Source of the DNA: Actinomadura violacea
GTDB taxonomy: Bacteria; Actinomycetota; Actinomycetes; Streptosporangiales; Streptosporangiaceae
DNA length: 64,000 bases
Reading direction: 5' to 3'
NCBI RefSeq assembly: GCF_017573465.1
Contig: NZ_JAGEPF010000034.1
Location: 58,785-122,784 of the forward strand
Positions 1-8,542 of the stretch are shown in pieces. The position numbers and the translations under genes are program-made. Below the pieces are notes generated by a model, which saw nothing but the letters and a program-made list of their open reading frames with translations, ran no database searches and was not told where the DNA came from. How positions within the stretch are numbered: position 1 is the stretch's first letter; every line of letters begins with the position of its first letter.

Positions 1-1
1 A

Positions 2-1078
2 CGGGCGTGGAAGCAGCGGGCCCGCGCCTACGCCCGCGACTGCGTCAAGCGGTACCGCACGGTCCTGCCGCACATGGGGACCGCCGACTGGGTGCGCGAC
101 ATGGACGCGATCCGGCGCGCGCTGCACCAGAAGAAGATCAACTACTTCGGCTACTCCTACGGCACCTACCTCGGCGCCGTGTACGCCTCGACGTATCCCG
201 GCCGCGTCCGCCGCATGGTGCTCGACAGCGTCGTCAAGCCCAGCGGCGTCTGGTACGGCGACAACATCGACCAGAACGTCGCCTTCGAGAAGCGGATCAA
301 GGCGTTCTTCACCTGGGTCGCCCGGCACCACGCGATCTACAAGCTCGGACGCAGCGAGGGCCAGGTCGCCGGCGCCTACGACCGCGCCCGCGCCGCGCTG
401 AAGGCCAAGCCGATCGACGGCAGGATCGGCGCGGACGAGCTGGACGACACCTTCCTCGCCGACGGCTACGGCGACTACGGCTGGGCCGCGCACGCCGCCG
501 CGCTGTCGGCGTACGCCGTCCGGCACGACCCGGGCCCGCTCCGCAAGGCGTGGCAGCCGCCGTCGTGGCTCGACCAGAACAACTACGCCGTCTACAGCGC
601 CGTCCAGTGCCGCGACGCGGCCTGGCCGCGCGACTGGCAGCGCTGGCACGGCGACAGCGAACGCCTGTACCACGAGGGCTACAAGTTCGAGACCTGGAGC
701 AACACCTGGTACAACGCGCCCTGCGCGTTCTGGGGCGTGCCCGGCGGGCCGCCGCCGCGGGTGGGGGCGGGGTCGTCGCTCGCGCCGATGCTGCTGGTGC
801 AGGGCACCGAGGACGCCGCCACCCCGTACCCGGGCGCGCTCGAGACGCACCGCCTCTTCCCCACGTCCCGGCTGCTCGTCCAGGCCGGAGGCGGCAACCA
901 CGGGGTGACGCTGTCGGGCGACAAGTGCATCGACCGCAAGGTCGCCGCCTACCTCGGCAAGGGCGCCCTGCCGAAGGACCGGCCGGGCCCGGACGCCACC
1001 TGCAAGGCCCCGGCGCCGCCCGAGCCGAGCTCCGCCACCAAGCACGGCAGGTCCCACCACACCGCCACCCACAAGTGA
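2..1078 (+). CDS. Alpha/beta hydrolase, tripeptidyl-aminopeptidase (TAP) type, 5' truncated by window edge
   Basis: The reading frame is open from base 2, so the N-terminus (expected secretion signal and first half of the fold) lies outside the window; 358 residues remain. The nucleophile elbow GYSYG sits near bases 149-163. The acid is probably the Asp in QGTEDAATP and the histidine is in GGGNHGV near base 900, so the catalytic triad looks complete. The region after about base 770 matches the TAP-like C-terminal domain typical of secreted actinomycete tri- and dipeptidyl aminopeptidases, which remove short peptides from protein N-termini. A Lys/His/Pro tail follows. Substrate specificity cannot be read from the sequence. 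Confidence 0.85.
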   Translation, partial: RAWKQRARAYARDCVKRYRTVLPHMGTADWVRDMDAIRRALHQKKINYFGYSYGTYLGAVYASTYPGRVRRMVLDSVVKPSGVWYGDNIDQNVAFEKRIKAFFTWVARHHAIYKLGRSEGQVAGAYDRARAALKAKPIDGRIGADELDDTFLADGYGDYGWAAHAAALSAYAVRHDPGPLRKAWQPPSWLDQNNYAVYSAVQCRDAAWPRDWQRWHGDSERLYHEGYKFETWSNTWYNAPCAFWGVPGGPPPRVGAGSSLAPMLLVQGTEDAATPYPGALETHRLFPTSRLLVQAGGGNHGVTLSGDKCIDRKVAAYLGKGALPKDRPGPDATCKAPAPPEPSSATKHGRSHHTATHK

Positions 1079-1131
1079 AACCGCCGGTGGGGGAGCCGGT
1101 GGAGGTACGAGGCGCCGGGACGTCATAGGCT

Positions 1132-1150
1132 TGTCAGCGTGGTGCTGACA
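1132..1150. promoter_or_regulatory. Inverted repeat, candidate operator upstream of the GNAT gene
   Basis: TGTCAGC and GCTGACA form perfect 7-bp arms around a 5-nt spacer, 62 bp before the GNAT start. A TTGTCA hexamer at 1131-1136 overlaps the left arm and could be a -35 element, so a protein bound here would block transcription. The regulator is unknown. Confidence 0.4.
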
Positions 1151-1212
1151 GTGCAGTACGCCGCGCCGGGCCGAGCCGGGCGCGGCCCGGCCTCGCCGGG
1201 GGGCCGGTAGCC

Positions 1213-2061
1213 GTGCGCATGCTGGGGTCGCTGCCGGTACGGGTCCTCGACGACCGGTACCGCGCGGAGGCGCTCGCGATCCTCGACGCCGACCCGGTGG
1301 CCAACGTGTTCGTCGGCTCCCGCGTGCACGCGGCCGGGCTCGACCCGCGCCGCCTCGGCGCCCAGATGTGGGGCTACCTGCGCGACGGCCGACTGTCCGC
1401 GCTGTGCTACTCGGGCGCCAACCTGATCCCGGTCGCCGCCGGGCCGGAGGCGGTCCGCGCGTTCGCCGAGCGGGCGCAGGCGCAGGGCCGCCGCTGCTCG
1501 TCGATCGTCGGGCCGGTCGGCGCGGTCGGCGACCTGTGGGAGATCCTCGCGCCGTACTGGGGACCGCCCCGGGCCGTCCGCGCGGCGCAGCCGGTGATGG
1601 CGACCTCCGCCGTCCCGGACGTGCCGGCCGACCCCGGCGTCCGCCGGGTGCGGATGGAGGAGTTCGACGTCCTCTACCCGGCCTGCGTCGCGATGTTCAC
1701 CGAGGAGGTCGGCGTCTCCCCGAACAGCGGCGACGGGGGAGTGCTGTACCGGGCGCGGGTCGCCGAGCTGATCCGCGACGGCCGCGCGTTCGCCCGGATC
1801 GAGGACGGCCGGGTGATGTTCAAGGCGGAGGTCGGCGCCGTCACCCCGCGCGCGTGCCAGGTGCAGGGCGTGTGGGTGCCGCCGGACCTGCGCGGGCAGG
1901 GCCTGTCGGTGGCGGGCATGTCGGCGGTCGTGCGGGAGGCGCTGCGCGGCATCGCGCCGACGGTGTCGCTGTACGTCAACGACTACAACACGCGGGCGCG
2001 GGCCGCCTACCGCCGGGTCGGCTTCGCCGAGCACGGCTCGTTCATGTCGATCCTGTTCTAG
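1213..2061 (+). CDS. GNAT family N-acetyltransferase with DUF4081 N-terminal domain
   Basis: 282 residues from GTG 1213; an in-frame ATG at 1219 is an alternative. The C-terminal half carries the acetyl-CoA loop as DLRGQGLSVAGM (about residues 225-236) and the closing segment YVNDYNTRARAAYRRVGF, both standard GNAT features. The N-terminal half resembles DUF4081, a degenerate GNAT-like domain found in actinobacteria. In Streptomyces this gene lies directly after ispG and close to proS and rimP-nusA-infB; here neither ispG nor proS is in view. The acetyl acceptor is not known for this family. Confidence 0.85.
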   Translation: MRMLGSLPVRVLDDRYRAEALAILDADPVANVFVGSRVHAAGLDPRRLGAQMWGYLRDGRLSALCYSGANLIPVAAGPEAVRAFAERAQAQGRRCSSIVGPVGAVGDLWEILAPYWGPPRAVRAAQPVMATSAVPDVPADPGVRRVRMEEFDVLYPACVAMFTEEVGVSPNSGDGGVLYRARVAELIRDGRAFARIEDGRVMFKAEVGAVTPRACQVQGVWVPPDLRGQGLSVAGMSAVVREALRGIAPTVSLYVNDYNTRARAAYRRVGFAEHGSFMSILF

Positions 2062-2173
2062 CCGCCGGCCGTTCCCCTCGCCTTGCGGCGCCGGAGTCGC
2101 CGGACTTGTCGGTGCGTGCCGGATCTGCGCTGGATGCCTGACTCGGCGCCGGATCGGCCGGTACGATCCGGCC

Positions 2174-3061
2174 GTGGAGTTCGCCGTGGCGTTCCGGCAG
2201 GCCGTCCAGGCGAGCGGGCTGACCCTGGAGCGGATCCGCCACCGGCTCGGCCGGCGCGGGCTGGCCGTCAGCGTGGCCACGCTCAGCTACTGGCAGCGCG
2301 GCCGCAGCCGCCCCCGCTCCCGCGCCGCCGTCGCGCTCCTGGAAGAGGTCCTCGACGTGCCGCCCGGCACGCTGACCGGACCCTTGGACGAGGCCGCGCC
2401 CGCGCCCGTCCCGCCGCGCCCCGGAGCGACCGCGGTCGCCGCGGGCGAGCTGTGGCCCGACCCGCAGCGGTACGCCGACCTCGTCGGGCAGCTCGACCGG
2501 TCCGGGGACCACCGGCTCGAACGGCTCAGCGTCCACGACGTCTACCGGCTCGACGAGGGCGGCCCCCGCTGGGCGCTGTCGGTCCGCGCGGTGCTGCGCG
2601 CGTCCGGCGACGACGTCGACCGCGTCGTCTGCGTCCACCGGACGGGCCCGGACGAGCCGCCGGACGGCGCCCCGGCGGAGCTGTCCTCGGCCCGGTACTG
2701 CCGGCCCGGCCGGGTCCGCGCCGGCGGCGGGCTGATGGCGTTCGAGCTGGTCTTCGACCGCGTCCTCGCGGCCGGGGACACCGCGGTCATCGAGTACGAG
2801 CTGCGGCCGTCCGGCGCGGGCCCCGCCGCGCCGCCGGACGGCTACGACCGGCGCTTCTCCCGGCCCGTGCACGACTACGTCGCGGTCGTCCAGTTCGCCG
2901 CGGGGCGGCTGCCCGCCCGCTGCTACGGCTTCACCGCAGACGGGCCGCTGGCGCCGCGGCGCCGCCTCGGCGAACTGTGGATCGGCACGTCGGGGAGCGC
3001 GAACATCGCGGCCGGGCCCGTCCGGCACGGCATCGTCGGAGTCGAGTGGGAGTGGCAGTGA
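2174..3061 (+). CDS. Helix-turn-helix protein with uncharacterised C-terminal domain, copy 1
   Basis: 295 residues from GTG 2174. Residues about 15-48 form an XRE-like HTH ending in LSYWQRGRSRPRS. The remaining 240 residues match no domain I recognise. They include conserved-looking stretches (LERLSVHDVYRLD, FELVFDRVLAAGDT, RLPARCYGF) and end in GVEWEWQ, and the predicted character is beta-rich. The next gene is a clear paralogue that overlaps this stop by GTGA, so the two are translationally coupled. A DNA-binding role is inferred from the HTH only. The C-terminal domain could sense a ligand or pair the two proteins. Confidence 0.75.
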   Translation: MEFAVAFRQAVQASGLTLERIRHRLGRRGLAVSVATLSYWQRGRSRPRSRAAVALLEEVLDVPPGTLTGPLDEAAPAPVPPRPGATAVAAGELWPDPQRYADLVGQLDRSGDHRLERLSVHDVYRLDEGGPRWALSVRAVLRASGDDVDRVVCVHRTGPDEPPDGAPAELSSARYCRPGRVRAGGGLMAFELVFDRVLAAGDTAVIEYELRPSGAGPAAPPDGYDRRFSRPVHDYVAVVQFAAGRLPARCYGFTADGPLAPRRRLGELWIGTSGSANIAAGPVRHGIVGVEWEWQ

Positions 3062-3975
3062 CCGCAGCGCAGAGCGCCCCTGACGACGACCTCCTCCAGG
3101 TCCTGCGGTACGGGCCCTTCAACGTGGCGCTGCACGCCGCGATCCAGGCCCGCGGCCTCAGCCTCGACGCGCTGCGCCGTCGGCTGGAGGCGCAGGGCAT
3201 CGCCGTCAGCCTGTCCACGCTCAGCTACTGGCAGCGCGGCCGGACCCGCCCCGAACGCGCCGGGTCGCTGCGCGCCGTCCGCGGCCTGGAGGTCATCCTC
3301 GAACTGCCGCGGCACTCCATGCTCACCCTGCTCAAGCCGAACGCCGAGCGCCCGGCCGGGCCGTGGCCGCCGATCGAGGAGCTGTGCCCCGAGCCCGGCG
3401 TCCGCGACCTGCTGGACGAGATCGGCGACGGCGGCGAACGCCGGCTCACCGGGCTCAGCCTGCACGACCAGCACGTCGTCGGCCGCCGCCGGGAGCTGCG
3501 CGAGGTCCGCACCCGCGCGGTGTTCCAGGCGCAGCGGCGCGGCGTCGACCGGTGGATCGCCGTCTACCACAACCCGCACGGCGCGCTGCCGACGTCGCGG
3601 ACCGCGCGCGGCTGCCGGTTCGGCCGCGTCCGGATGGACGCCGCCGGCGGGCTCATCGCCGCCGAGCTGCTGTTCGACCGGGCGCTCGGCAGCGGCGAGA
3701 CGTACCTGCTGGAGTACGGCTTCGGGTTCGGCGAGGGCGGCCCGCCCGCCACCGAGGAGGGCCGCGGGTTCCGCACCCCGCAGCACGAGTACCTCATCGA
3801 GGTGAGCTTCCACCCGGCCGCGCTGCCCGCCCGCTGCTACCGGACGTGGCGCCCCGACGGCCAGACCGCCCTGGAGGACGCCGCGGACCTGCGGCTGTCC
3901 AGCTACCACAACGTCCACTTCATCGAGTTCGGCATGCCGGCCGGGTACCACGGCATCCGCTGGGAGTGGTCCTAG
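3058..3975 (+). CDS. Helix-turn-helix protein with uncharacterised C-terminal domain, copy 2
   Basis: 305 residues from GTG 3058, whose start overlaps the TGA of the upstream paralogue. It repeats the same plan: HTH ending LSYWQRGRTRPE, then LTGLSLHDQHVVG, AAELLFDRALGSGETYLLEYG, LPARCYRTW and a terminal GIRWEWS. It has an N-terminal extension of about 15 residues relative to copy 1. The tandem arrangement with coupled translation suggests a heterodimer or a pair of regulators derived from a local duplication. It converges with the DUF3037 gene, whose stop lies 2 bp away. No function is established. Confidence 0.75.
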   Translation: MTAAQSAPDDDLLQVLRYGPFNVALHAAIQARGLSLDALRRRLEAQGIAVSLSTLSYWQRGRTRPERAGSLRAVRGLEVILELPRHSMLTLLKPNAERPAGPWPPIEELCPEPGVRDLLDEIGDGGERRLTGLSLHDQHVVGRRRELREVRTRAVFQAQRRGVDRWIAVYHNPHGALPTSRTARGCRFGRVRMDAAGGLIAAELLFDRALGSGETYLLEYGFGFGEGGPPATEEGRGFRTPQHEYLIEVSFHPAALPARCYRTWRPDGQTALEDAADLRLSSYHNVHFIEFGMPAGYHGIRWEWS

Positions 3976-3976
3976 C

Positions 3977-4393
3977 TCACGTGACGAGGAGGCCGAGCAG
4001 CCGGTCGAGCTCGGCCGCCGGGTCGCCGGTGAGGCCGGCGTGCACCGGGCCCGGCTGGACGATCGTGCTGCGCGGCGCCGTCAGCCACCGGAACCGCGCG
4101 CCCGGCGCCTCCTTCGCGGCCTGCCCGGCGCGCTCGCCGCCGCAGCAGATCGCGTCCACGCCCTTCAGCGCGGACCGCACGCCCTCCAGGTCCAGCGACG
4201 GGTCGAGCGCGAGCAGCCGGCGCTCGTCCAGGTGGGTGCGGCAGCCGAGGTAGTCCAGCGCGCGGCAGTACACCACCACGCCCACGTTCATGCTCTCGCC
4301 GCGCTCGACCCTGGGCACGACGCGCAGCGCCGCGTACTCGAACACGGTCGGCTCGCCGGCCGTCCGGATGTTGCTCTTCGGGACGTCGCTCAC
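3977..4393 (-). CDS. DUF3037 domain protein, partner of the HipA-like kinase
   Basis: 138 residues. GTG at 4393 overlaps the TGA of the upstream kinase gene as GTGA, so translation is coupled. The central segment ESMNVGVVVYCRALDYLG is the typical DUF3037 core. In actinobacteria this small protein regularly follows a HipA-like kinase gene and could be its partner or substrate. No function has been shown that I know of. Confidence 0.8.
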   Translation of the reverse strand: MSDVPKSNIRTAGEPTVFEYAALRVVPRVERGESMNVGVVVYCRALDYLGCRTHLDERRLLALDPSLDLEGVRSALKGVDAICCGGERAGQAAKEAPGARFRWLTAPRSTIVQPGPVHAGLTGDPAAELDRLLGLLVT

Positions 4394-5217
4394 GCGGGAC
4401 CGCCCAGCCAGCCCGGACGGTTCTCGCCGCGCCGCGTCCCGGTGTCCGGCCGGTGGCCGCTGACGTCCAGGTCGGGCAGCCAGTCGCGGGGCTTCCCGGC
4501 CCGCGGCAGCAGAATGTCCACGTACGCGTCGCGCACCTCCTGCGGGCCGGCGAACCCGGGCTCGTTCTCCAGCCACAGGTCGGGCACCAGCGCGGTCACC
4601 TCCCGCAGCAGACCCTCGGTGATCTGCGGAGCCAGCTCCGACTCCGCCTCCTCCAGCCGCGTCGCGAACGGCGTCAGCACATGGTCGTCCACGTCGTACG
4701 GGCCGGAGAACAGCCGCGCGGCGTTCGCCCACGCGTGGTGGAAGATGAGGCTCGCGCCGTGGTCGATCAGCCACACGTCCCCGTGCCAGACCAGCATGTT
4801 CGGGTTGCGCCAGCTCCGGTCGACGTTGCCGATGAACGCGTCCAGCCACAGCACCCGCGACGCGAACAGCCGGTCCGGCCGCCAGCCGAGCGGGTCGAAC
4901 CCGAGCGAACCGGGCAGGAAGTCGACGCCGAGGTTCCAGCCGGGGCTGGCCTTCAGCAGGTCCTGCACGTCGGGGTCGGGCTCGTGCCGGCCGATCGCCG
5001 GGTCGAGGTCGATGAGCACCTGGTCGGGCACCCGGAAGCCGAGCCGCCGCGCCAGCTCGCCCGCGACCACCTCGGCGATCAGCGCCTTGCGGCCCTGCCC
5101 GGCGCCGTGGAACTTCATGACGTAGGTGCCGAGGTCGTCGGCCTCGACGACGCCCGGCAGCGACCCGCCCTCGCGCAGCGGCGTCACGTAACGGATGGCG
5201 GTCACATGTGGCAACAC
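4390..5217 (-). CDS. HipA-like kinase domain protein (short form)
   Basis: 275 residues from GTG 5217 (a second GTG at 5205 is possible). Recognisable segments are REGGSLPGVVEADDLGTYVM near the N-terminus, LDAFIGNVDRSWRNPNMLV as the catalytic-loop region (D, N, D and N present) and VWLIDHGASLIFHH as the metal-binding Asp motif. Classical HipA toxins are about 440 residues and pair with HipB; this protein is much shorter, has no HipB-like neighbour and is coupled to DUF3037. It probably phosphorylates a protein or RNA-related target, but its role as toxin, repair enzyme or regulator is unknown. Confidence 0.8.
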   Translation of the reverse strand: MLPHVTAIRYVTPLREGGSLPGVVEADDLGTYVMKFHGAGQGRKALIAEVVAGELARRLGFRVPDQVLIDLDPAIGRHEPDPDVQDLLKASPGWNLGVDFLPGSLGFDPLGWRPDRLFASRVLWLDAFIGNVDRSWRNPNMLVWHGDVWLIDHGASLIFHHAWANAARLFSGPYDVDDHVLTPFATRLEEAESELAPQITEGLLREVTALVPDLWLENEPGFAGPQEVRDAYVDILLPRAGKPRDWLPDLDVSGHRPDTGTRRGENRPGWLGGPA

Positions 5218-5262
5218 GCCGCAACGCTACCGGGTGCGCGCGGGCCCGGGATAATCGGCGGC

Positions 5263-5934
5263 ATGGCCGCTGAGCTGCTCGACCTGTCCGTCCCGATCAC
5301 GACCGGAATGCCGGTGTACCCGGGCGACCCCGAAGTGGAGGCGGTCCCCGCGCTCACGGTCGCGGACTCGGGCGTGAACGTCCTGCGGCTGCACATGGGA
5401 TCGCAGACCGGCACCCACGTGGACGCCCCGTTCCACATCGACGACGCGCTGCCCCGCCTCGACGAGCTGCCCCTCAGCCGCTTCACCGGCCCGGCCGTCG
5501 TCATGGACGCGCGTGGCCTCGCGTCCCGTACGCCCATCACCCCGGACCTGCTCCCGGACGGCCTGGCCCCCGGCGTCGTGCTCCTCATCGCGACCGGCTG
5601 GTCGTCCCACTGGGGAACCGACGACTACCTCGCGCACCCGTACCCGTCGCCGGAGACCGCCGAGGCGATCGTCGCCGCGGGCGTCCGCACGGTCGGCATC
5701 GACGCCCTCTCCGCCGACCGGACCCCGCCGCCCGGCTCGGACGACTTCTCCCTCGCCGCCCACCGCGTCCTCTGCGGCGCCGGCGCCGTCATAGCCGAGA
5801 ACCTCACCGGCCTGGGCCCGCTCGTCGCCGCACAGGCGGAGGGCCGCCCCATCGACGTCTCCCTCTTCCCGCTCCCCCTCACCGCCGCCGACGGCGCCCC
5901 AGTCCGCGCCATAGCCCACCTCGGAACGCCCTGA
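5263..5934 (+). CDS. Cyclase family protein (kynurenine formamidase-like metal hydrolase)
   Basis: 223 residues from ATG 5263. It contains SQTGTHVDAPFH, the HxGTHxDxPxH metal-binding signature (first position relaxed) of the cyclase/kynurenine formamidase family, and a late GIDALSADRTPP segment usual for the family. These enzymes hydrolyse amide or ester bonds with zinc or manganese; members act on N-formylkynurenine, isatin or polyketide-like substrates. It starts 45 bp from the divergent HipA-like gene, so promoters are shared. No kyn genes are nearby, so the substrate is open. Confidence 0.85.
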   Translation: MAAELLDLSVPITTGMPVYPGDPEVEAVPALTVADSGVNVLRLHMGSQTGTHVDAPFHIDDALPRLDELPLSRFTGPAVVMDARGLASRTPITPDLLPDGLAPGVVLLIATGWSSHWGTDDYLAHPYPSPETAEAIVAAGVRTVGIDALSADRTPPPGSDDFSLAAHRVLCGAGAVIAENLTGLGPLVAAQAEGRPIDVSLFPLPLTAADGAPVRAIAHLGTP

Positions 5935-6022
5935 AAGCCCCCAGGACGAGTGGCGTCGTCATGGTGGGTCGGCGAGCTTGATGCCTGGCGGGAATGCGGT
6001 CCGCGGCGTGGCCGCGCGCCTG

Positions 6023-7495
6023 TCACAGAGGGCCGAGGCCCATGACCTCTTTGCGGACCTGGCCGTTGAGCAGCTCGAGCGCTGCGCCGCGCGCCGGTGC
6101 ATGGGGGCTGGGAACCTCGCCTGGACGCCGGTGAGCGCGCTGGAGGTAGCCGTTCAACGCGGCGCTGATTTCGCTCGTTTCGTCCTCGGCGAGGGCGAGC
6201 AGCAGCTGCAGTGTGTCGGCCCGCGGCCTCCCGGTCCACCGGGCGGCCAGACCGCGGACGCCCTCGATCGCGCCGGTCGACGCCGCCGCGGCCGGGCACG
6301 CCGCCGTCAGCGCGGCCAGTGCGAACCGCATCGCCTCGCCCTCGCGGTCCCAGCGGCTCAGCAGCCCGGGGGCGGTCGCCTCGGTGGCGAGGCGGGCGGC
6401 GCGCTCGCCGTCCGACTCGTCCATCGACAGTCCCAGCGCGAAGCGCCGGTCGGCCTCTGCCGCGGCGGTGCGCCGGCCGGCCGTCGCCGCCGCGAACAGG
6501 CAGGCGACCGCCTCGGCGCGGTGAGCGGGATGGACGTCGTCGTGGACGGCGAGCCCGGCGAGCAGTGGGACGCCTTCCGCGGTGTGCGGGAAGCAGATCC
6601 CCTGGCGCAGCACCGATTCCTCGAGCCAGAAGCCGACGTCCCCGTCGTCGTCGAAGTCATCGTCCTCCGCGGCGCTCCATGCGGCGACGACTCCCCCCGT
6701 CAGGGCGGCGTCCCAAGGCTTCCGCGATGCCGCGGCGCTCCCGGCGAGCGGGTCCCTCCGATTCTCCAGGAGCCGCCCGGCGACGCTCCGGACGCACTCC
6801 AGCAGGGGTGGGTACTCGCGTTCCCCGCCGTCGCATTCGAGGCGTTCGGTGCCGGGCAGCCGCTCCGGTCCAGGCGGGAACCCTGCGGTCACCGAACGGC
6901 GGACGGCGTGCGCCTGCTCCTGGTCCAGTTCGCCGACCAGCCCGCCGAGGTCGAACAGTTCCGGTGCGGGCCGCTGCGAAGCCGGATCGCGCAGCGTCCC
7001 CGCCCGCAGACTCGTCCACCCCGAACCGGCGAAACCGCCGTGCCGCCTGGCCAGTGCCTCGACGGCAGCGCGCTCGTGCTCCTGCTGGATGCCCTCCGCG
7101 TAGGAGTCGGGCTCTTGCCGGGACATCTCGTCCAGCGTCTCGGCGACGGTGTACGTGAGGGGTGCGCCGGCCGGCGCCTGCTCGTCGACCAGCGAACCGG
7201 CATGCCACCAGCCGGCGAGTTCGGGCCCGGAGAACTCCCGCTCCCGGCGGATCAGATGCTCGGCCTTCGGAAGCCGGCGGAGCCGGTCAAGCGGGACCAC
7301 GGTCACCCACCGGTGGCCCCGCTCCACCAGGGCTTCGGCCACGGACCGCGCTGACGTCTCGTCCGGCACGGCCACGCCGTACTGGACCATGCTCCGCGAC
7401 GCCGACCATGCGGCCGTATGCGCCACCTCCTCGGCGGACTGGTCGAGGCTTGCCCTGCTGCTCGTCGAGATGTCGTTCGAGCCGTCGCTGCTCAC
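6023..7495 (-). CDS. Hypothetical protein, 490 residues
   Basis: GTG 7495 is preferred because GGTGGAGG lies four bases upstream; the frame is open to 7567. No family is recognised. The first 100 residues contain an acidic alpha/beta stretch (YGVAVPDETSARSVAEALV) with WVTVVPLDRLRRL. The rest is Ala/Arg-rich and helical, with a very acidic patch AAEDDDFDDDGDVGFW. Repeated helical pairs towards the C-terminus (ALAALTAACPAAAA, LLALAEDETSEISAAL) could be HEAT- or TPR-like. No signal peptide or membrane segment is visible, so it is probably cytoplasmic. Confidence 0.6.
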   Translation of the reverse strand: MSSDGSNDISTSSRASLDQSAEEVAHTAAWSASRSMVQYGVAVPDETSARSVAEALVERGHRWVTVVPLDRLRRLPKAEHLIRREREFSGPELAGWWHAGSLVDEQAPAGAPLTYTVAETLDEMSRQEPDSYAEGIQQEHERAAVEALARRHGGFAGSGWTSLRAGTLRDPASQRPAPELFDLGGLVGELDQEQAHAVRRSVTAGFPPGPERLPGTERLECDGGEREYPPLLECVRSVAGRLLENRRDPLAGSAAASRKPWDAALTGGVVAAWSAAEDDDFDDDGDVGFWLEESVLRQGICFPHTAEGVPLLAGLAVHDDVHPAHRAEAVACLFAAATAGRRTAAAEADRRFALGLSMDESDGERAARLATEATAPGLLSRWDREGEAMRFALAALTAACPAAAASTGAIEGVRGLAARWTGRPRADTLQLLLALAEDETSEISAALNGYLQRAHRRPGEVPSPHAPARGAALELLNGQVRKEVMGLGPL

Positions 7496-7747
7496 TACGC
7501 CTCCACCTGCGACTGTCCGGATCCTCCGGACTGTATAGGCGGGGGAGCGAGGCTCTCCACCGATCAAGTCGGAAGCGCGCTACATGTGCGCAACAAGCGG
7601 GCCTCGGACGAGGCCTGGATGGTCACCGCCTTTCGCATGCCCAGAGGTTCGTCAAGCTGCCGGTTCGTGCCTGCACCGGGTATCACGTAGCCCCAGCAGG
7701 CCGAGCCCACCGGCAGCGGCCCGTTCCCAACACGGAGGGGGCCGCAC

Positions 7748-8542
7748 ATGATGGGAGGTCGAGGAGATGCGGCGGAGGGAGACCCGGTGCGGGTTGCGTG
7801 GGCGACGGATCAGGGGAGTCCCGAACGGCTCAACGAGGACTTCGTGGCGGCCGCCTCCGGGGCCGCGGTGGTGCTCGACGGCTGCGGGCTGCCGCTCGGC
7901 ACCGACCTCGGCTGCGTGCACGGCACGGCCTGGTACGCGCGGTCGCTCGGGACGCGGCTGCTCGCGCGGATGCTGGAGGGTCTCGGCCCGCAGGCCGGAC
8001 CGCCCGTCGCGCCGCCCGAAGGGGTGCACCGCCCGGCGCGGCGTCCGCTGGTGGCGCGGCTGGCCGGGGCGATCGCGGACGTGGCGGCGGCGCATCGGGC
8101 GACGTGCGACCTGACGGTGCCGACCACTCCGGCCGCGACGGTGCTGGCACTGCGCGTCCGGGGCGACCTGGTGGACTACCTGGTGCTCGCCGACTCGACG
8201 ATCCTTCTGGAGCACACCACCGGCGCGGTAGAGGAGATCACCGGTGGTCCGTACTACGCCGGGGCGGACCCGAGCGCGGCGGAGGCGGCCATCACCGGGA
8301 CGGTCCCGGTGGGGGAGTTGCGCCGCGTCCTGATGCTGACGGACGGCGCGACGCGGCTCGCCGACACCTTCGGCGCCACCGACTGGGGCGGTCTCCTGCG
8401 GCTGGCCGCGGAGCGAGGTCCGGCCGCCGTCATCGACCGGACCCGCGAGGCCGAGCGCACCGACCCGCAGGGCAAGAGGTGGCCGCGCCGCAAGATCCAC
8501 GATGACGCGACCCTCGCCGTCTGCGACTTCGGCCGGCCCTGA
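7748..8542 (+). CDS. PP2C-type protein phosphatase domain protein
   Basis: 264 residues from ATG 7748, with GGAGGGGG about 8 bp upstream. The metal-binding Asp pattern of PP2C/SpoIIE-like enzymes is visible as VVLDGCG, LMLTDGATR and HDDATLAVCDF. The N-terminal WATDQGSPERLNEDF is the usual RxNED entry motif. The family removes phosphate from Ser/Thr of proteins. Its stop abuts the stop of an RsbW-like ATP-binding gene on the other strand, and a WhiJ/DUF397 module follows, so it may act in the same partner-switching type circuit (inference). A decayed copy of its last 18 codons occurs at 10363-10416. Confidence 0.8.
   Translation: MMGGRGDAAEGDPVRVAWATDQGSPERLNEDFVAAASGAAVVLDGCGLPLGTDLGCVHGTAWYARSLGTRLLARMLEGLGPQAGPPVAPPEGVHRPARRPLVARLAGAIADVAAAHRATCDLTVPTTPAATVLALRVRGDLVDYLVLADSTILLEHTTGAVEEITGGPYYAGADPSAAEAAITGTVPVGELRRVLMLTDGATRLADTFGATDWGGLLRLAAERGPAAVIDRTREAERTDPQGKRWPRRKIHDDATLAVCDFGRP

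Noticed and set aside
7418..7690. 90-codon plus-strand frame
   Set aside because: It overlaps the start of the 6023-7495 gene, has no ribosome site and an irregular composition.
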